Source of the DNA: Bacteroidia bacterium
Lineage (GTDB): Bacteria > Bacteroidota > Bacteroidia > Flavobacteriales_E > Vicingaceae
DNA: 64,000 nucleotides
Reading direction: 5' to 3'
Assembly (NCBI GenBank): GCA_030433355.1
Contig: JAUIMG010000006.1
Coordinates: 1 to 64,000, forward strand
In this document: positions 46,032 through 56,067 of the stretch, piece after piece
Position numbering within the stretch: the first letter of the stretch is position 1
How the letters are laid out: each line of letters begins with the position of its first letter
The notes under the pieces: model-generated
The model's input: the letters and a program-made list of their open reading frames with translations, nothing else
Told to the model about the DNA's origin: nothing
Databases searched by the model: none
Made by a program: the position numbers and the translations under genes

Positions 46032-46589
46032 TTGGATACAAAGAATCCATGGACAAAACTTTCAAAAGAAAGAGTCTATGAAAATAATTGGATAGCACTA
46101 GATCATCATGAAGTGCTCAATCCTTCTAATGGAAAAGGCATTTATGGCACTGTTCATTTTAAAAATTTGGCCATTGGAATAATACCTTTAGATAAAGAAG
46201 GCTTCACTTATATGGTTGGTCAATATCGATTTCCTTTAAACAAGTACTCTTGGGAGATACCTGAAGGAGGTGGACAACTAGATAAGGATCCTTTAGAAAC
46301 AGCTAAAAGAGAATTATTAGAGGAGGTTGGCATAAAAGCCAAGGAATGGACCGAAATTCAGAGAATACATACCAGTAATTCAGTTACGGATGAATTAGGT
46401 ATAATTTATTTAGCAGAAGATTTAAGCTATTTTGAGGCCCAACCTGATGAAGATGAGCAACTAGAAGTTCAAAAAATTCACTGGAAAGATCTTTATAAAA
46501 TGGTAATTGAAGGAAAAATTACGGATAGCTTAAGCGTAGCAGGAGTATACAAATTAGCTCTGATAAAATCAGGTTTAGAAATAAGCTAA
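46032..46589 (+). CDS. NUDIX hydrolase
   Basis: A 185-residue NUDIX enzyme that hydrolyses a nucleoside-diphosphate derivative, probably ADP-ribose or another NDP-sugar. The NUDIX box reads GGGQLDKDPLETAKRELLEEVGI, with the REx2EE core. The typical N-terminus NPWTKLSKERVYENNWI is preceded only by a TTG start at 46032, since no ATG or GTG lies in frame upstream. Residues YMVGQYRFPLNKYSWEIPEG before the box are as in ADP-ribose pyrophosphatases. The 3' end overlaps the convergent DUF2279 gene by 15 bases. Confidence 0.88.
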   Translation: MDTKNPWTKLSKERVYENNWIALDHHEVLNPSNGKGIYGTVHFKNLAIGIIPLDKEGFTYMVGQYRFPLNKYSWEIPEGGGQLDKDPLETAKRELLEEVGIKAKEWTEIQRIHTSNSVTDELGIIYLAEDLSYFEAQPDEDEQLEVQKIHWKDLYKMVIEGKITDSLSVAGVYKLALIKSGLEIS

Positions 46590-47465
46590 ATGTATTTTTG
46601 AGAATCCTCCTTCTCTAAATTCAATGGTAGGCAAAGGAATTTTTATAAAATTTAAGCACGCCAAGGTTGTTCTAAGCCACTTCTTCTTCGTTGGAATTCT
46701 TTCAAGATCAAAATCTAAGGAAATAAAATATTGAGAATACGGGCTAATCCTTTCCCCACTTTCCGTTATATAGTCTCCTCTAGCATTTACCATACCATTA
46801 GCACCATAGCCAAAAGCAAGGTTTAACCATTTTGGCTTTATGCTATTGGATATTGAATTTAGATTGAGCGAGGCCCAATAGGTTTGTGCATTGTAGTCTT
46901 TAATAATTGCTTGTACATTATTTTCTCCCAATAAGTCTGGTCTGTATTCTCTATAATTGGAAGGACTGTAAGAGAACTTTAATAGTAAAATCTGCTCCTG
47001 AAACAGCAACTCTTGACCTATTGCAATAGAAGTGCCCAATGCATTTGCCGCAATATCAGTGCTTGAAAAACCCCATTCTTTACTGAAACCATCAAATATT
47101 TCAATCGTTGTCAAAAAAGTAAAACCAATCATTCCACCAATTAAAGCACTTTGCTTTGAAGAATAGCCTGCCCATTTAAAAGCCTGTATACCATACTTTC
47201 CGGAGATGTAAGATGAAAAGGTGTGGCCTGCTTTATCCATACCCTTCCATTGCTTGGAGTCGTCTATAGTTTTGAAAGACGATCTGTCATAGTCTTGATA
47301 CCACAATTGGTTTAAAGCAACTAGAGTTCCAACATACATTGTAGATGTAGTTGTCCAAAGAATAGTTTTTCTTTTGCTGTAGTTTATAGAATCAATAGTT
47401 TGGCTATTTGACGCAAAGAATACGAAGAATAATAAGAAAATTAATACGCTTTTAATATGATTCAA
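46575..47465 (-). CDS. DUF2279 family protein
   Basis: A 296-residue protein with a signal peptide or anchor (1-21) and the DUF2279 (YfiM-like) core: MDKAGHTFSSYISGKYG, SALIGGMIGFTFLTTIEIFDGFS and WGFSSTDIAANALGT. The C-terminal part is strand-rich. It is a predicted envelope lipid/membrane-associated protein of unknown function. The start is a TTG at 47465; no ATG lies in frame before it, and the signal peptide begins right there. It precedes no other gene in its unit. Confidence 0.8.
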   Translation of the reverse strand: MNHIKSVLIFLLFFVFFASNSQTIDSINYSKRKTILWTTTSTMYVGTLVALNQLWYQDYDRSSFKTIDDSKQWKGMDKAGHTFSSYISGKYGIQAFKWAGYSSKQSALIGGMIGFTFLTTIEIFDGFSKEWGFSSTDIAANALGTSIAIGQELLFQEQILLLKFSYSPSNYREYRPDLLGENNVQAIIKDYNAQTYWASLNLNSISNSIKPKWLNLAFGYGANGMVNARGDYITESGERISPYSQYFISLDFDLERIPTKKKWLRTTLACLNFIKIPLPTIEFREGGFSKIHLAYF

Positions 47466-47515
47466 AAGGGTGTTTTTAAAACCTAAAATACCTTAGAACT
47501 AGAAAAAGAAGCAAC

Positions 47516-50500
47516 TTAATCTGTCTTAATTAACTTAAATGATTTTGTTGATTGCTCAGAATCTATTCTAATTAAGTAAAAACCTGAAGATAGATTACTA
47601 AGATTTATTTGCATCCTATCTCCTTTAGAAACCATATTATCTATTCTCTTAATTTCAGCACCATTAATATTGAATATCCTCAGATTAAAAGATAAATAAG
47701 CAGGAAGATTATTCAAGTTTATTGTTGACTTAAATGGATTAGGACTAAGGCTAAGATCTCTTAATTGATTTATTTCATTAACTCCCACTGTAACGCAAGA
47801 TGTGTCCACTTTAGCAAATACATTAACTCTTTCACTCACACAATCCAAAGGCCTTGCAATCCAATAATAGAAAAAAGGATATGCTGTGTTTCCTAAAGAA
47901 CTTCCTGTTAAGGACATCATACTACCAATCGGATAAGGATAAGAAGCACCTGTTGTGTTAACGTATAAGTCAGGATCTCTAGAACCAATAGATAAAGAAT
48001 AAGCAGTATCAGGATAAACTTCAAAATCCAGTGTCACTTGTGTTGGTGTTCCAGAGGCTAAAACATTTTTAGATGCTATAATTTCTCCTTTGCTATTTCT
48101 TAAATCTATTCTTCTTATACCAAATCTATTGGAATTTAAAATAACAGACTCAATGATAGAGGGTTCATGCACATCAAAGTACATTTCTTCAGATGTATTT
48201 GAAAAGTATCCATTCCCACTAATAATAAATGGTGTACCGATTACTCTTGCTCCTTTTTGATAACTCTCTACATAAAAATCTAGATCCAGTGTCATGTTAT
48301 TTAATCGAAGAGTATCTCCTGTAAAGAGTTTGTTTGTTGAAATAGGGTTGGAGTACCAATCTAATGAAGGCGAACCACTTGCCGCTAATTTCGCATCTCC
48401 ACCAAAACAAACAGTGTCGTTTGTTACAACTGGAGAAGGTGGAAGATTAACAACAACGGCGTTTGATTTTCTAATAAAGCTATTCCCTATTGAATTGGTA
48501 ACTCTTAAAGTAACATCATAGTTTCCTGATGAGGTATACTTATGAGTCGGATTTCTTTCAAAAGAAACATTTCCGTCACCAAAATTCCAGCCCCAACTAT
48601 TTGTTCCACCTATAGACTCATCATAGAATTTCAATGCTCCATTGCAGCTCGTATCTTTACTTATGCTAAAATCTGCAACTGGTCTAATAATAGCACTTCT
48701 GCATTGCCAAGCACCTTTAAAGCCTCCATCCACAACTTTATTATCGGAATGAAAAAGAACTGTCAATTGGTTGGAAGTAGAAACAATGCTATCTGGCGGT
48801 AAATTATTACTACAATATCTTCCAATCAATAAATCATTAAATCCTCCATCATAAACTTCTACATAATCTTTATTGCAAAGGTTATAATCTCCTAGTTCTA
48901 CTTGAAATGATTTAAAACTTAGGACTACGTAATCTGCATTCGTGGGAGAAATAATTAGGGTATCATCACTATTGATTGTATAGTTTCCATTTAATCCGCC
49001 AATATCGTAAAAAGTCCCCTTACAATCATTTGTGGTAATAGAAGACCCATCTAAGAAAATAGAACAGTCGAATGAAGTATCTACTTTTATATAAGAAGAT
49101 TTTAACACGGTATCGATTCCGCAAGTACCTCCATCTGCTATGAGTCTTACATTATATACCCCTGGCATAGCATAGCTATGGATGGGATCTGCTTGAGAAC
49201 TGGTTTGACCATCACCAAAATTCCAGTTAAAAGTTAAAACATTACTACCATTGCTATTAAACTCAACAGTTGCAGGAGCTGAACAATATAATGTATCTAA
49301 AACTGCATCAAACTCACCGTTTACTCCATTTTCAAAAGGCAATCCCACACCTACAGCATACCAAGCATTTGTAACAGACTCTACCTCAGGTGAACAAGCT
49401 CCATATAAATCTACAGCAGATTGAATTGCATAAAACCTTGCATCATTGTGGTTAGAATTAATGCCCAAATAATTGGTGTTATTTCTGTAAGCAATTTTTG
49501 CTGCTTTTACTATTCCAATACCAGCTACACGAAAACTATCGGCATTATCATTTACGCCAATCCCCCCTTCACTAAGAAGATAAAACCAATAATTTTGCAC
49601 TCCGCTATTTGTGTGCACTCCGCACCAGTCATTTGCTGAAGTTGGAGTACAATTTTGATCAATCCAAAATAATCCTCCGTAGGTATCAGGGTCTCCAAAT
49701 TGATTTGGATTAGACATACTTCTAAAAGCTCTGCCAATATCTTCGCCTATTAACCAATTCCAATTGTTAGGTCTGCCATAGTTTTCTATTGCAACTCCCC
49801 AAATGTCACTAAAAGACTCGTTTAGAGCACCAGACTCACTTCTATAGCGAAGGTTAGAGGTTCTGCTTGTCCAACCATGAGCCACTTCATGTCCACAAAT
49901 ATCTAAAGTTGTTAAGGGTGAGGTAGTTGCATCTCCATCTCCATAAGTCATTCTTTGACCATCCCAAAAAGCATTAACATAATTATTCCCATAATGAACG
50001 TAACTTCTTAGCAAGAAACCTTGATTATCTATACTATTCCTATTGTGAATATTTAGGAAATAATCATAGGTCACCTCTGTTCCCCAATGCGCATCAATGG
50101 CATACTTGTTTTTTACAGGATTAAACGCATTCCAAAAATTATTAGAATCTATAAAGTCAACAGCTGTTGCGTAGTTTGTAGTATTATTTAAATCGTAAGT
50201 TTCAACTCCATTTCCTCGACCAGTTTCTCTTAATCTAAAATAGTTTGAAACACTATCTGTTATAATATTTACCGTATCGCTGTAACCGCTTATACCCCTA
50301 CCTGGAGAATTTCCACTATGAATTTTATTTTCTACATAAACAATTTCACCAGAATTAGCATCAACATAATACTCGAATCTTGATAAAGGAGCATGACTAT
50401 ATATATTGAATTTGTAACATAGGAGTTGTTCGGAATTTATATCTAACTCATTATTTAAAAAAACTAGCTCTCCCTTAGGGTAATAAGTTGCATTTGGGTC

Positions 50501-51022
50501 ATTTAACTCCCTTTGTAAGTGCTTTTCTTCGTCAACTATTTGCCATTTGTATACACTAGCAGCTATATCATCTAAGCAAACTTCTAAAACAGTACTCTCC
50601 TTTTTTGAAGCGGTTATTACTTTGGGAATTCTATTAGAAATAGTCCCATTAAATGACACCACTTTATTATTCCTAGTATGCACTACTAAATAAGAGAGGT
50701 CAAGAGGAATAGTTTTAAACGTTTGTTGATACCTAAGGTGGGTATACCCTAAATCATCTAACTCTGAAGAAATAAGTTGATAACCAAAATCTTGAGGAAC
50801 TTCGAAACTTTCAGAAATAAAAGAAAAAAGTTGCTCCATTTCAATCCTATTTTCGGCTTTAAACTCAAAGTATACAGGAATTACTTGTTGATCTATTATC
50901 CTAACTTTTGCCGCAAAAGGATGAAATTGATTTGCATTTTTTCCTTCTAAAACACGTTCAGATGCAAAAGAAAATTGCCAAAGCGCGAAAAATGCAAGAC
51001 AAGAAACTAGAACTTTTTTCAT
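47516..51022 (-). CDS. Secreted M4 metallopeptidase with PKD, CUB and T9SS domains
   Basis: A thermolysin-like peptidase of 1168 residues: signal peptide 1-20, N-terminal FTP/PepSY propeptide (about 30-235), M4 catalytic domain (about 240-565), a PKD domain (about 570-645), a CUB domain (about 653-774), a second PKD (about 782-860), an Ig-like part, a jelly-roll segment, and a C-terminal T9SS sorting domain (SLSPNPFKSTINL onward). Zinc ligands are HEVAH (378-382) and E402 in GALNES. The frame opens 18 bp earlier at a TTG (51040), but the ATG at 51022 starts the signal peptide. It is a paralogue of the next upstream gene, which lies 10 bp before it. Confidence 0.9.
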   Translation of the reverse strand: MKKVLVSCLAFFALWQFSFASERVLEGKNANQFHPFAAKVRIIDQQVIPVYFEFKAENRIEMEQLFSFISESFEVPQDFGYQLISSELDDLGYTHLRYQQTFKTIPLDLSYLVVHTRNNKVVSFNGTISNRIPKVITASKKESTVLEVCLDDIAASVYKWQIVDEEKHLQRELNDPNATYYPKGELVFLNNELDINSEQLLCYKFNIYSHAPLSRFEYYVDANSGEIVYVENKIHSGNSPGRGISGYSDTVNIITDSVSNYFRLRETGRGNGVETYDLNNTTNYATAVDFIDSNNFWNAFNPVKNKYAIDAHWGTEVTYDYFLNIHNRNSIDNQGFLLRSYVHYGNNYVNAFWDGQRMTYGDGDATTSPLTTLDICGHEVAHGWTSRTSNLRYRSESGALNESFSDIWGVAIENYGRPNNWNWLIGEDIGRAFRSMSNPNQFGDPDTYGGLFWIDQNCTPTSANDWCGVHTNSGVQNYWFYLLSEGGIGVNDNADSFRVAGIGIVKAAKIAYRNNTNYLGINSNHNDARFYAIQSAVDLYGACSPEVESVTNAWYAVGVGLPFENGVNGEFDAVLDTLYCSAPATVEFNSNGSNVLTFNWNFGDGQTSSQADPIHSYAMPGVYNVRLIADGGTCGIDTVLKSSYIKVDTSFDCSIFLDGSSITTNDCKGTFYDIGGLNGNYTINSDDTLIISPTNADYVVLSFKSFQVELGDYNLCNKDYVEVYDGGFNDLLIGRYCSNNLPPDSIVSTSNQLTVLFHSDNKVVDGGFKGAWQCRSAIIRPVADFSISKDTSCNGALKFYDESIGGTNSWGWNFGDGNVSFERNPTHKYTSSGNYDVTLRVTNSIGNSFIRKSNAVVVNLPPSPVVTNDTVCFGGDAKLAASGSPSLDWYSNPISTNKLFTGDTLRLNNMTLDLDFYVESYQKGARVIGTPFIISGNGYFSNTSEEMYFDVHEPSIIESVILNSNRFGIRRIDLRNSKGEIIASKNVLASGTPTQVTLDFEVYPDTAYSLSIGSRDPDLYVNTTGASYPYPIGSMMSLTGSSLGNTAYPFFYYWIARPLDCVSERVNVFAKVDTSCVTVGVNEINQLRDLSLSPNPFKSTINLNNLPAYLSFNLRIFNINGAEIKRIDNMVSKGDRMQINLSNLSSGFYLIRIDSEQSTKSFKLIKTD

Positions 51023-51032
51023 AATCTTTCCA

Positions 51033-53909
51033 TTAATCAATTTTTACAAAACGCTTACTCAATTGGGTATGATTTGTTCTAATACTCATAAGATATACCC
51101 CTGTTTTTAAATCCTCCATATTTAGTTCTAGTAGATTGGAGCTAGACGACTCAATAGCATTATACACCTCTTTAATAAATCTTCCATTTACATCGTAAAC
51201 AGCTATCTCTAAATTACTAGCATGAGAAGGTATAGCTATATTCAATACCTCTTTTGAAGGAATAGGATAAATATTTATGTTGTCAATAATTGATTGCTCT
51301 TGAATTGATGTAATAGAACAGCTTGGATCCTTAAATGAAGTAATAGGAACTCTTGGACTAACACAATCCAATCTTTTCACCTTCCAATCATAGAAATAGT
51401 AGTAAAAGCCTGTTGCATTACCTGCTGTAGATCTATTTATTGATACTATCCCTGCAATTGAATAAGGATAAGAAACACCTCCATTATTCCTATATAAATC
51501 TGGGCCATTGCTACCAAGAGTAGTTGCAGTTATCTCATAATCGGTACCTGTTGGTATTTGAAAATCCAATTGAAGCGTATAGGTACCAGCCAATAGGTTA
51601 AAGGTTTTTCTTCCTACTATAATTCCTTGATTATCTCTAACAACTACTTCTCTTGTTCCTGCACTCTGCGAATAAACGGTAACCTCCTTTAAAATAAAGG
51701 AATCAAAGGCATCAAAAATCAACGATTGAGAACCTGAAAAATACCTTCCTGCCCCAATGCTATTATTTAATGGACCTACAGCTTGTAATGGAGCAATTAT
51801 AGCATCTTCTACCCAAAGCGTGCTGTCATTATTAGGTTGAGTAAATGATATAGTAGAACCTGTATCTACAGGACTACCTCCAGATGCTTGCGTGTACCAA
51901 TTTATAAGACCTGCACCAGAGGCTGTTAAAGTTGAATTTTGACTCACACAAGTGGTATCATTCACAACAGCAGGAGCAGATGGCCTGTTAATAGTGATAA
52001 AAGAAGTTTTTGTAATGGAATCAATTCCACAAGCTCCTCCATCAGCAATAAGCGTTACATCATAGGAACCCGATGCAGTGTAAACAGCGGAAGGGTTTTC
52101 CGTGCTATCTGTAGTGTTATTTCCAAAATCCCAGGAGAAGTTAAATGCATTATTTGTGTTGTTTTGAAAAGAAACTGTAAATGGAACAGAACAACTTGTT
52201 GAATCTGAAACGGTAAAATCTGCAATAACACCTGGACTATAACTATTTCCAACTCCTACTGCATGCCAAGCATTCTGAACCGCAATCATTTCAGGAGAAC
52301 ATGCCCCATATAAATCAATTGCAGACCTTAAAGAATAAAATCTTGCTTCATTAAAATCTGAATTTCTTCCTAAGTAGACTGTTAAGTTTCTATATGCGAT
52401 TGCTTCTGCCTTTGCCTGACCTATACTTGCAACCGAAAAGGCATTATTTAAATCATTAGTTCCACTTCCTCCATTTACCAATAGATAAAACCAATAATTT
52501 TGAACCCCACTATTGATGTGTACACCACATAGATCATTAGCATTATTAGGTGTGCAACCAACTTGATTTATCCAAAATGAACCTCCATAGGTATCTGGGT
52601 CATTATATGCATTTGGGTTGGACATAGACCTGATTGTAAAGTTCATATCTTCCCCTATAGTCCAGTTTGCATTATTAGGCCTAGCATAGTGCTCTACTGA
52701 GGCTCCAAAAATATCACTAAACGATTCGTTTAAAGCACCTGATTCTCTTTGATATATTAAATTAGCAGAGAAGGTTGTTAATCCATGAGCAATTTCGTGA
52801 CCTGCAACATCCAGAGCAACTAATGGGGTAATATTAGTTCCATTACCATCTCCATAGGTCATTACCTGTCCATTCCAAAAAGCATTTACAAAATTATTGC
52901 TGTAATGGATGTAACTATTTAGTGCAAATCCAGCATTATCGATACTATTTCTACTAAATTTTGTAAAAAGATAATCGTATGTCTGTTCTGCTCCCCAATG
53001 GGCATCTGTTGCATATTGATTCAAGGAGACATTTACATTATTCCATATGTTATCGGTATCTGTGAAATCAACTGCAGCAGCATAGCTAGTGCCTCTTTGT
53101 AAATTATAGGTGTTAATTCCATTACCATAAAGCGTTTGTTGTAAAACAAACTGATTTGGTGATATACTATCCGTATTTATAGACCTCACCCCACTATAAA
53201 CCGTTGTAGCTGAACCAACTACATTAGCGGTATGGATTAATTCATTTCTAAATATTATTTCATTATTAATTGCATCTACATAAACCTCTGCTCTACCCAT
53301 AGGTTCGTGAGAATAGATATTGAATTTATAGCAAAGTCTTAATAAATTAGGATTTAAATCTAAATCTGGACTCATATAACTCAATTCTCCTTTTGGATAA
53401 TAGGTTGCTTCTTGGCTATTTTCCAATCTTTTTATAAACACCTCTTCTTCAGGTACTTCCCATTTATAAGTTTCGGCACCTATAAAATTTAATGCTGCAT
53501 TTAGAGCAGTTTCCTCACTATTTAAATTTGATTCAAAAGAAGGGGTCTCAGACATCAACTTACCGGAAAGAGAGGTAATTTTTTCTTCTACAGTATGAGC
53601 AACCAATTCTGCAAACTCAATATCATAACCTAAATAAGTTTGTACATATTTATAATGCTTTGCTCCAAACTGATCTGTAAAAACATCTTTCAGCCTTAAA
53701 TCAAAATTTGAATTTTCACCCCAATAACTTTCTAAAAAGGCATTTAAATCTGAAAGGTTTAATTTTTCATTGGGACTAAACTCAATAAAATTAGGAATAG
53801 AACTCAAACTAGATTCTAAATAATGTTGATCTTTAATTTTATCAGTATCTGAGGCAAATAGGTTTAAAGTAGCGCATAATATGGCTAGTAGCGAGAATAA
53901 ATTTTTCAT
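51033..53909 (-). CDS. Secreted M4 metallopeptidase with PKD and T9SS domains
   Basis: A 958-residue thermolysin-like peptidase: signal peptide 1-20, propeptide (about 35-225), M4 catalytic domain (about 230-555), one PKD domain (about 560-640), an Ig-like segment, a jelly-roll-like part and a C-terminal T9SS sorting domain (INIYPIPSKEVLNI onward). Zinc ligands are HEIAH (371-375) and E395, with the 24-residue spacing known from thermolysin. The next gene is its close paralogue, so a tandem duplication produced the pair. Both would be exported across the outer membrane and attached or released by the T9SS. Confidence 0.92.
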   Translation of the reverse strand: MKNLFSLLAILCATLNLFASDTDKIKDQHYLESSLSSIPNFIEFSPNEKLNLSDLNAFLESYWGENSNFDLRLKDVFTDQFGAKHYKYVQTYLGYDIEFAELVAHTVEEKITSLSGKLMSETPSFESNLNSEETALNAALNFIGAETYKWEVPEEEVFIKRLENSQEATYYPKGELSYMSPDLDLNPNLLRLCYKFNIYSHEPMGRAEVYVDAINNEIIFRNELIHTANVVGSATTVYSGVRSINTDSISPNQFVLQQTLYGNGINTYNLQRGTSYAAAVDFTDTDNIWNNVNVSLNQYATDAHWGAEQTYDYLFTKFSRNSIDNAGFALNSYIHYSNNFVNAFWNGQVMTYGDGNGTNITPLVALDVAGHEIAHGLTTFSANLIYQRESGALNESFSDIFGASVEHYARPNNANWTIGEDMNFTIRSMSNPNAYNDPDTYGGSFWINQVGCTPNNANDLCGVHINSGVQNYWFYLLVNGGSGTNDLNNAFSVASIGQAKAEAIAYRNLTVYLGRNSDFNEARFYSLRSAIDLYGACSPEMIAVQNAWHAVGVGNSYSPGVIADFTVSDSTSCSVPFTVSFQNNTNNAFNFSWDFGNNTTDSTENPSAVYTASGSYDVTLIADGGACGIDSITKTSFITINRPSAPAVVNDTTCVSQNSTLTASGAGLINWYTQASGGSPVDTGSTISFTQPNNDSTLWVEDAIIAPLQAVGPLNNSIGAGRYFSGSQSLIFDAFDSFILKEVTVYSQSAGTREVVVRDNQGIIVGRKTFNLLAGTYTLQLDFQIPTGTDYEITATTLGSNGPDLYRNNGGVSYPYSIAGIVSINRSTAGNATGFYYYFYDWKVKRLDCVSPRVPITSFKDPSCSITSIQEQSIIDNINIYPIPSKEVLNIAIPSHASNLEIAVYDVNGRFIKEVYNAIESSSSNLLELNMEDLKTGVYLMSIRTNHTQLSKRFVKID

Positions 53910-53999
53910 TAAAATATGTTAAACAATTATTAAGGTTCATAAAAATAACCAATAATTCACAAGAATAGTTTCCAATTGCTTTAACAAATGAATCTTTAC

Positions 54000-56045
54000 T
54001 CATAGATTTAATCTAAATGCCCCTTCCTTTCTTAGGGAATAGAATTGGCTGCTTTTAACTGTTTGAATAGGTTTATTAATCAATGGCGTGATGACTACTT
54101 TACTATTAAGGTAAGCTTCATCAAAGTTTGGTTTAAGGTCTAATAGAAAATCTACTTCTAGCTTTCTCCATAATTCAGATTTATCTTTACCTAAATCAAA
54201 ACATACTAGCTTTTCTTTAAATTGAGTAAAAGCCAAACCACCTTCTACAAAAAAAGAATCATCTTTTATATTTTCACTTATTAAGATAAAGTCATCGTGT
54301 ATTACTTCCATAGAAAGGAGGTGATCTTTTACAATTTTATTCTCATAATTAGTTAGACTATCCGTAGAAAACACCTTTGCATAATTCTTTAACCTTAAAG
54401 ATGTCACTAATTTATCCTTGAATGCATAAACTGTAAACTCGTCACTAGTTGCATAATTTGCCGAAATATAAATTTCTATGGACAAAACACAAACTAGTAT
54501 AAATAGACTGCCTAGAACAAGCCTTATACTGTAATAGTAAAAATGAATTACCACTAAAGTTAAGGCCGTTAAAAGCAACAAAGCCGATATTGGTTCTATC
54601 CAAATATTTTGAATTATTGAAAACGGCAATTGATCTATAGTTTCAACTATTGTGTTTAAAGCCTTTAAAGAGAAGTCTAATAGTAAGCCAAAGTATAAGT
54701 CAGAGTTAAATAAGAAATATAGAATACTAATTATTGCGCTTAAACCAACAGAAATAAATGCCAAAGGAATAGCAAATAGATTGGTTAAAAGAAACCAATT
54801 AGGGAACTGATGGAAATAATAGATTGTTATGGGCAATGTTGCTAATTGAGCAGCAATAGAAACCAATAAAATATCATAGAAATATTTTGTAAACTTATTT
54901 TTTGGTGAGGCTATTTTACTCAAAATGGGATAGATTGAAACGATACCAACTACAGCAGAATAGGACAATTGAAAGCTAAGATCATAAATGAAGTTTGGGT
55001 TCACTAATAACAATAAAAAAGCTGAAACTGCAATTGTATTATATATAGAAGGTTTCCTATTTAGGCCCTGTCCAATAGCAAATAAAGAAAACATTAAGGC
55101 TGCCCTTTGAACGGAGGGAGAAAACCCGCTAAGTCCTGCATATAGCCACAGAAAAAATAATAAAAAGAACACTTTAAATTTCTTCTTCCTTCTAAAAAAG
55201 GGAATACTGTTTAAAAAAGAATTTAAGATTAAATAAACAATACCAACATGAAGCCCTGAAACTGCAAGAATATGCATAGCTCCAGCATTCTTAAAAGCAT
55301 CTTTTAGCTCAGGATCTAATTCCTTCTTATTTCCGAGAAAAATTGCATTTAATGTTTGTAATTCTTTTTTATCGATACCTGATTTAAGGAAGGATTCTTT
55401 TAAAAACGAATTTAATCTAGTAAAGTAATTATTCAGACTATTACGTTGACCAATTTTTTGATAGGAATTCAAAAAAGTTATCGAATAAATACCCTTATTC
55501 TTAAAGTATTCCTTTTGATTAAACTCTACCGGATTTAAGGGTTCTTTTAAGGGACTTAATACAGAAGAGAAGTAGAGTAAATCTCCTACAATGAGGTCTT
55601 TTGATTCGTTATTTTTTTCTAAAAAAGATAGAATTTTAAGTTTTGGATGTATGTAATTTACTGCATCGCTTTCAATTGAAGATTCAATATTTATAACACA
55701 TTTTAAATAATTTGACTCTGTTTGCTCTATAGAATGTACTTCACCTATCCAAATCTTTTCCTTATGAGAATATTGTAGGCTAGTATTAATTTCATTTTGA
55801 TTCAAATAAGATATTAAAACCCCGAGAAAAAATATCAAAAAATTTAAAAGTAAGCCTTGTATCCTTTGCTGTCGTAATAGTTTGTTAGACTTCTTTAAAA
55901 GCACAAACGAAACTAATAAGCCACTTAGAATTAGAATAAAAAGAAGAATAGTATTCTCTTCCCCCATGCAAGAGTTAAATACTAAGATTCCTGCAACAAA
56001 TAATAGGGTAATTCTAATAAAAGGAACTTGACTCCAGTAAAACAA
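54000..56045 (-). CDS. ComEC/Rec2 family competence protein
   Basis: A 681-residue polytopic membrane protein forming the inner-membrane DNA channel in natural transformation. The N-terminal extracellular domain is followed by the competence domain with DAFKNAGAMHILAVSGLHVGIVYL, SPSVQRAALMFSLFAIG and LPITIYYFHQFP. About ten helices are seen. The C-terminal part lacks the HxHxDH motif of the metallo-beta-lactamase-like nuclease domain found in many ComEC proteins. The start is a TTG at 56045 because a TAA lies four codons upstream; homologues begin at the same YWSQVPFIR position. It is last in the surE-lpxB operon. Confidence 0.88.
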   Translation of the reverse strand: MFYWSQVPFIRITLLFVAGILVFNSCMGEENTILLFILILSGLLVSFVLLKKSNKLLRQQRIQGLLLNFLIFFLGVLISYLNQNEINTSLQYSHKEKIWIGEVHSIEQTESNYLKCVINIESSIESDAVNYIHPKLKILSFLEKNNESKDLIVGDLLYFSSVLSPLKEPLNPVEFNQKEYFKNKGIYSITFLNSYQKIGQRNSLNNYFTRLNSFLKESFLKSGIDKKELQTLNAIFLGNKKELDPELKDAFKNAGAMHILAVSGLHVGIVYLILNSFLNSIPFFRRKKKFKVFFLLFFLWLYAGLSGFSPSVQRAALMFSLFAIGQGLNRKPSIYNTIAVSAFLLLLVNPNFIYDLSFQLSYSAVVGIVSIYPILSKIASPKNKFTKYFYDILLVSIAAQLATLPITIYYFHQFPNWFLLTNLFAIPLAFISVGLSAIISILYFLFNSDLYFGLLLDFSLKALNTIVETIDQLPFSIIQNIWIEPISALLLLTALTLVVIHFYYYSIRLVLGSLFILVCVLSIEIYISANYATSDEFTVYAFKDKLVTSLRLKNYAKVFSTDSLTNYENKIVKDHLLSMEVIHDDFILISENIKDDSFFVEGGLAFTQFKEKLVCFDLGKDKSELWRKLEVDFLLDLKPNFDEAYLNSKVVITPLINKPIQTVKSSQFYSLRKEGAFRLNL

Positions 56046-56067
56046 TCTCTTTTAATGACCAATTTAA

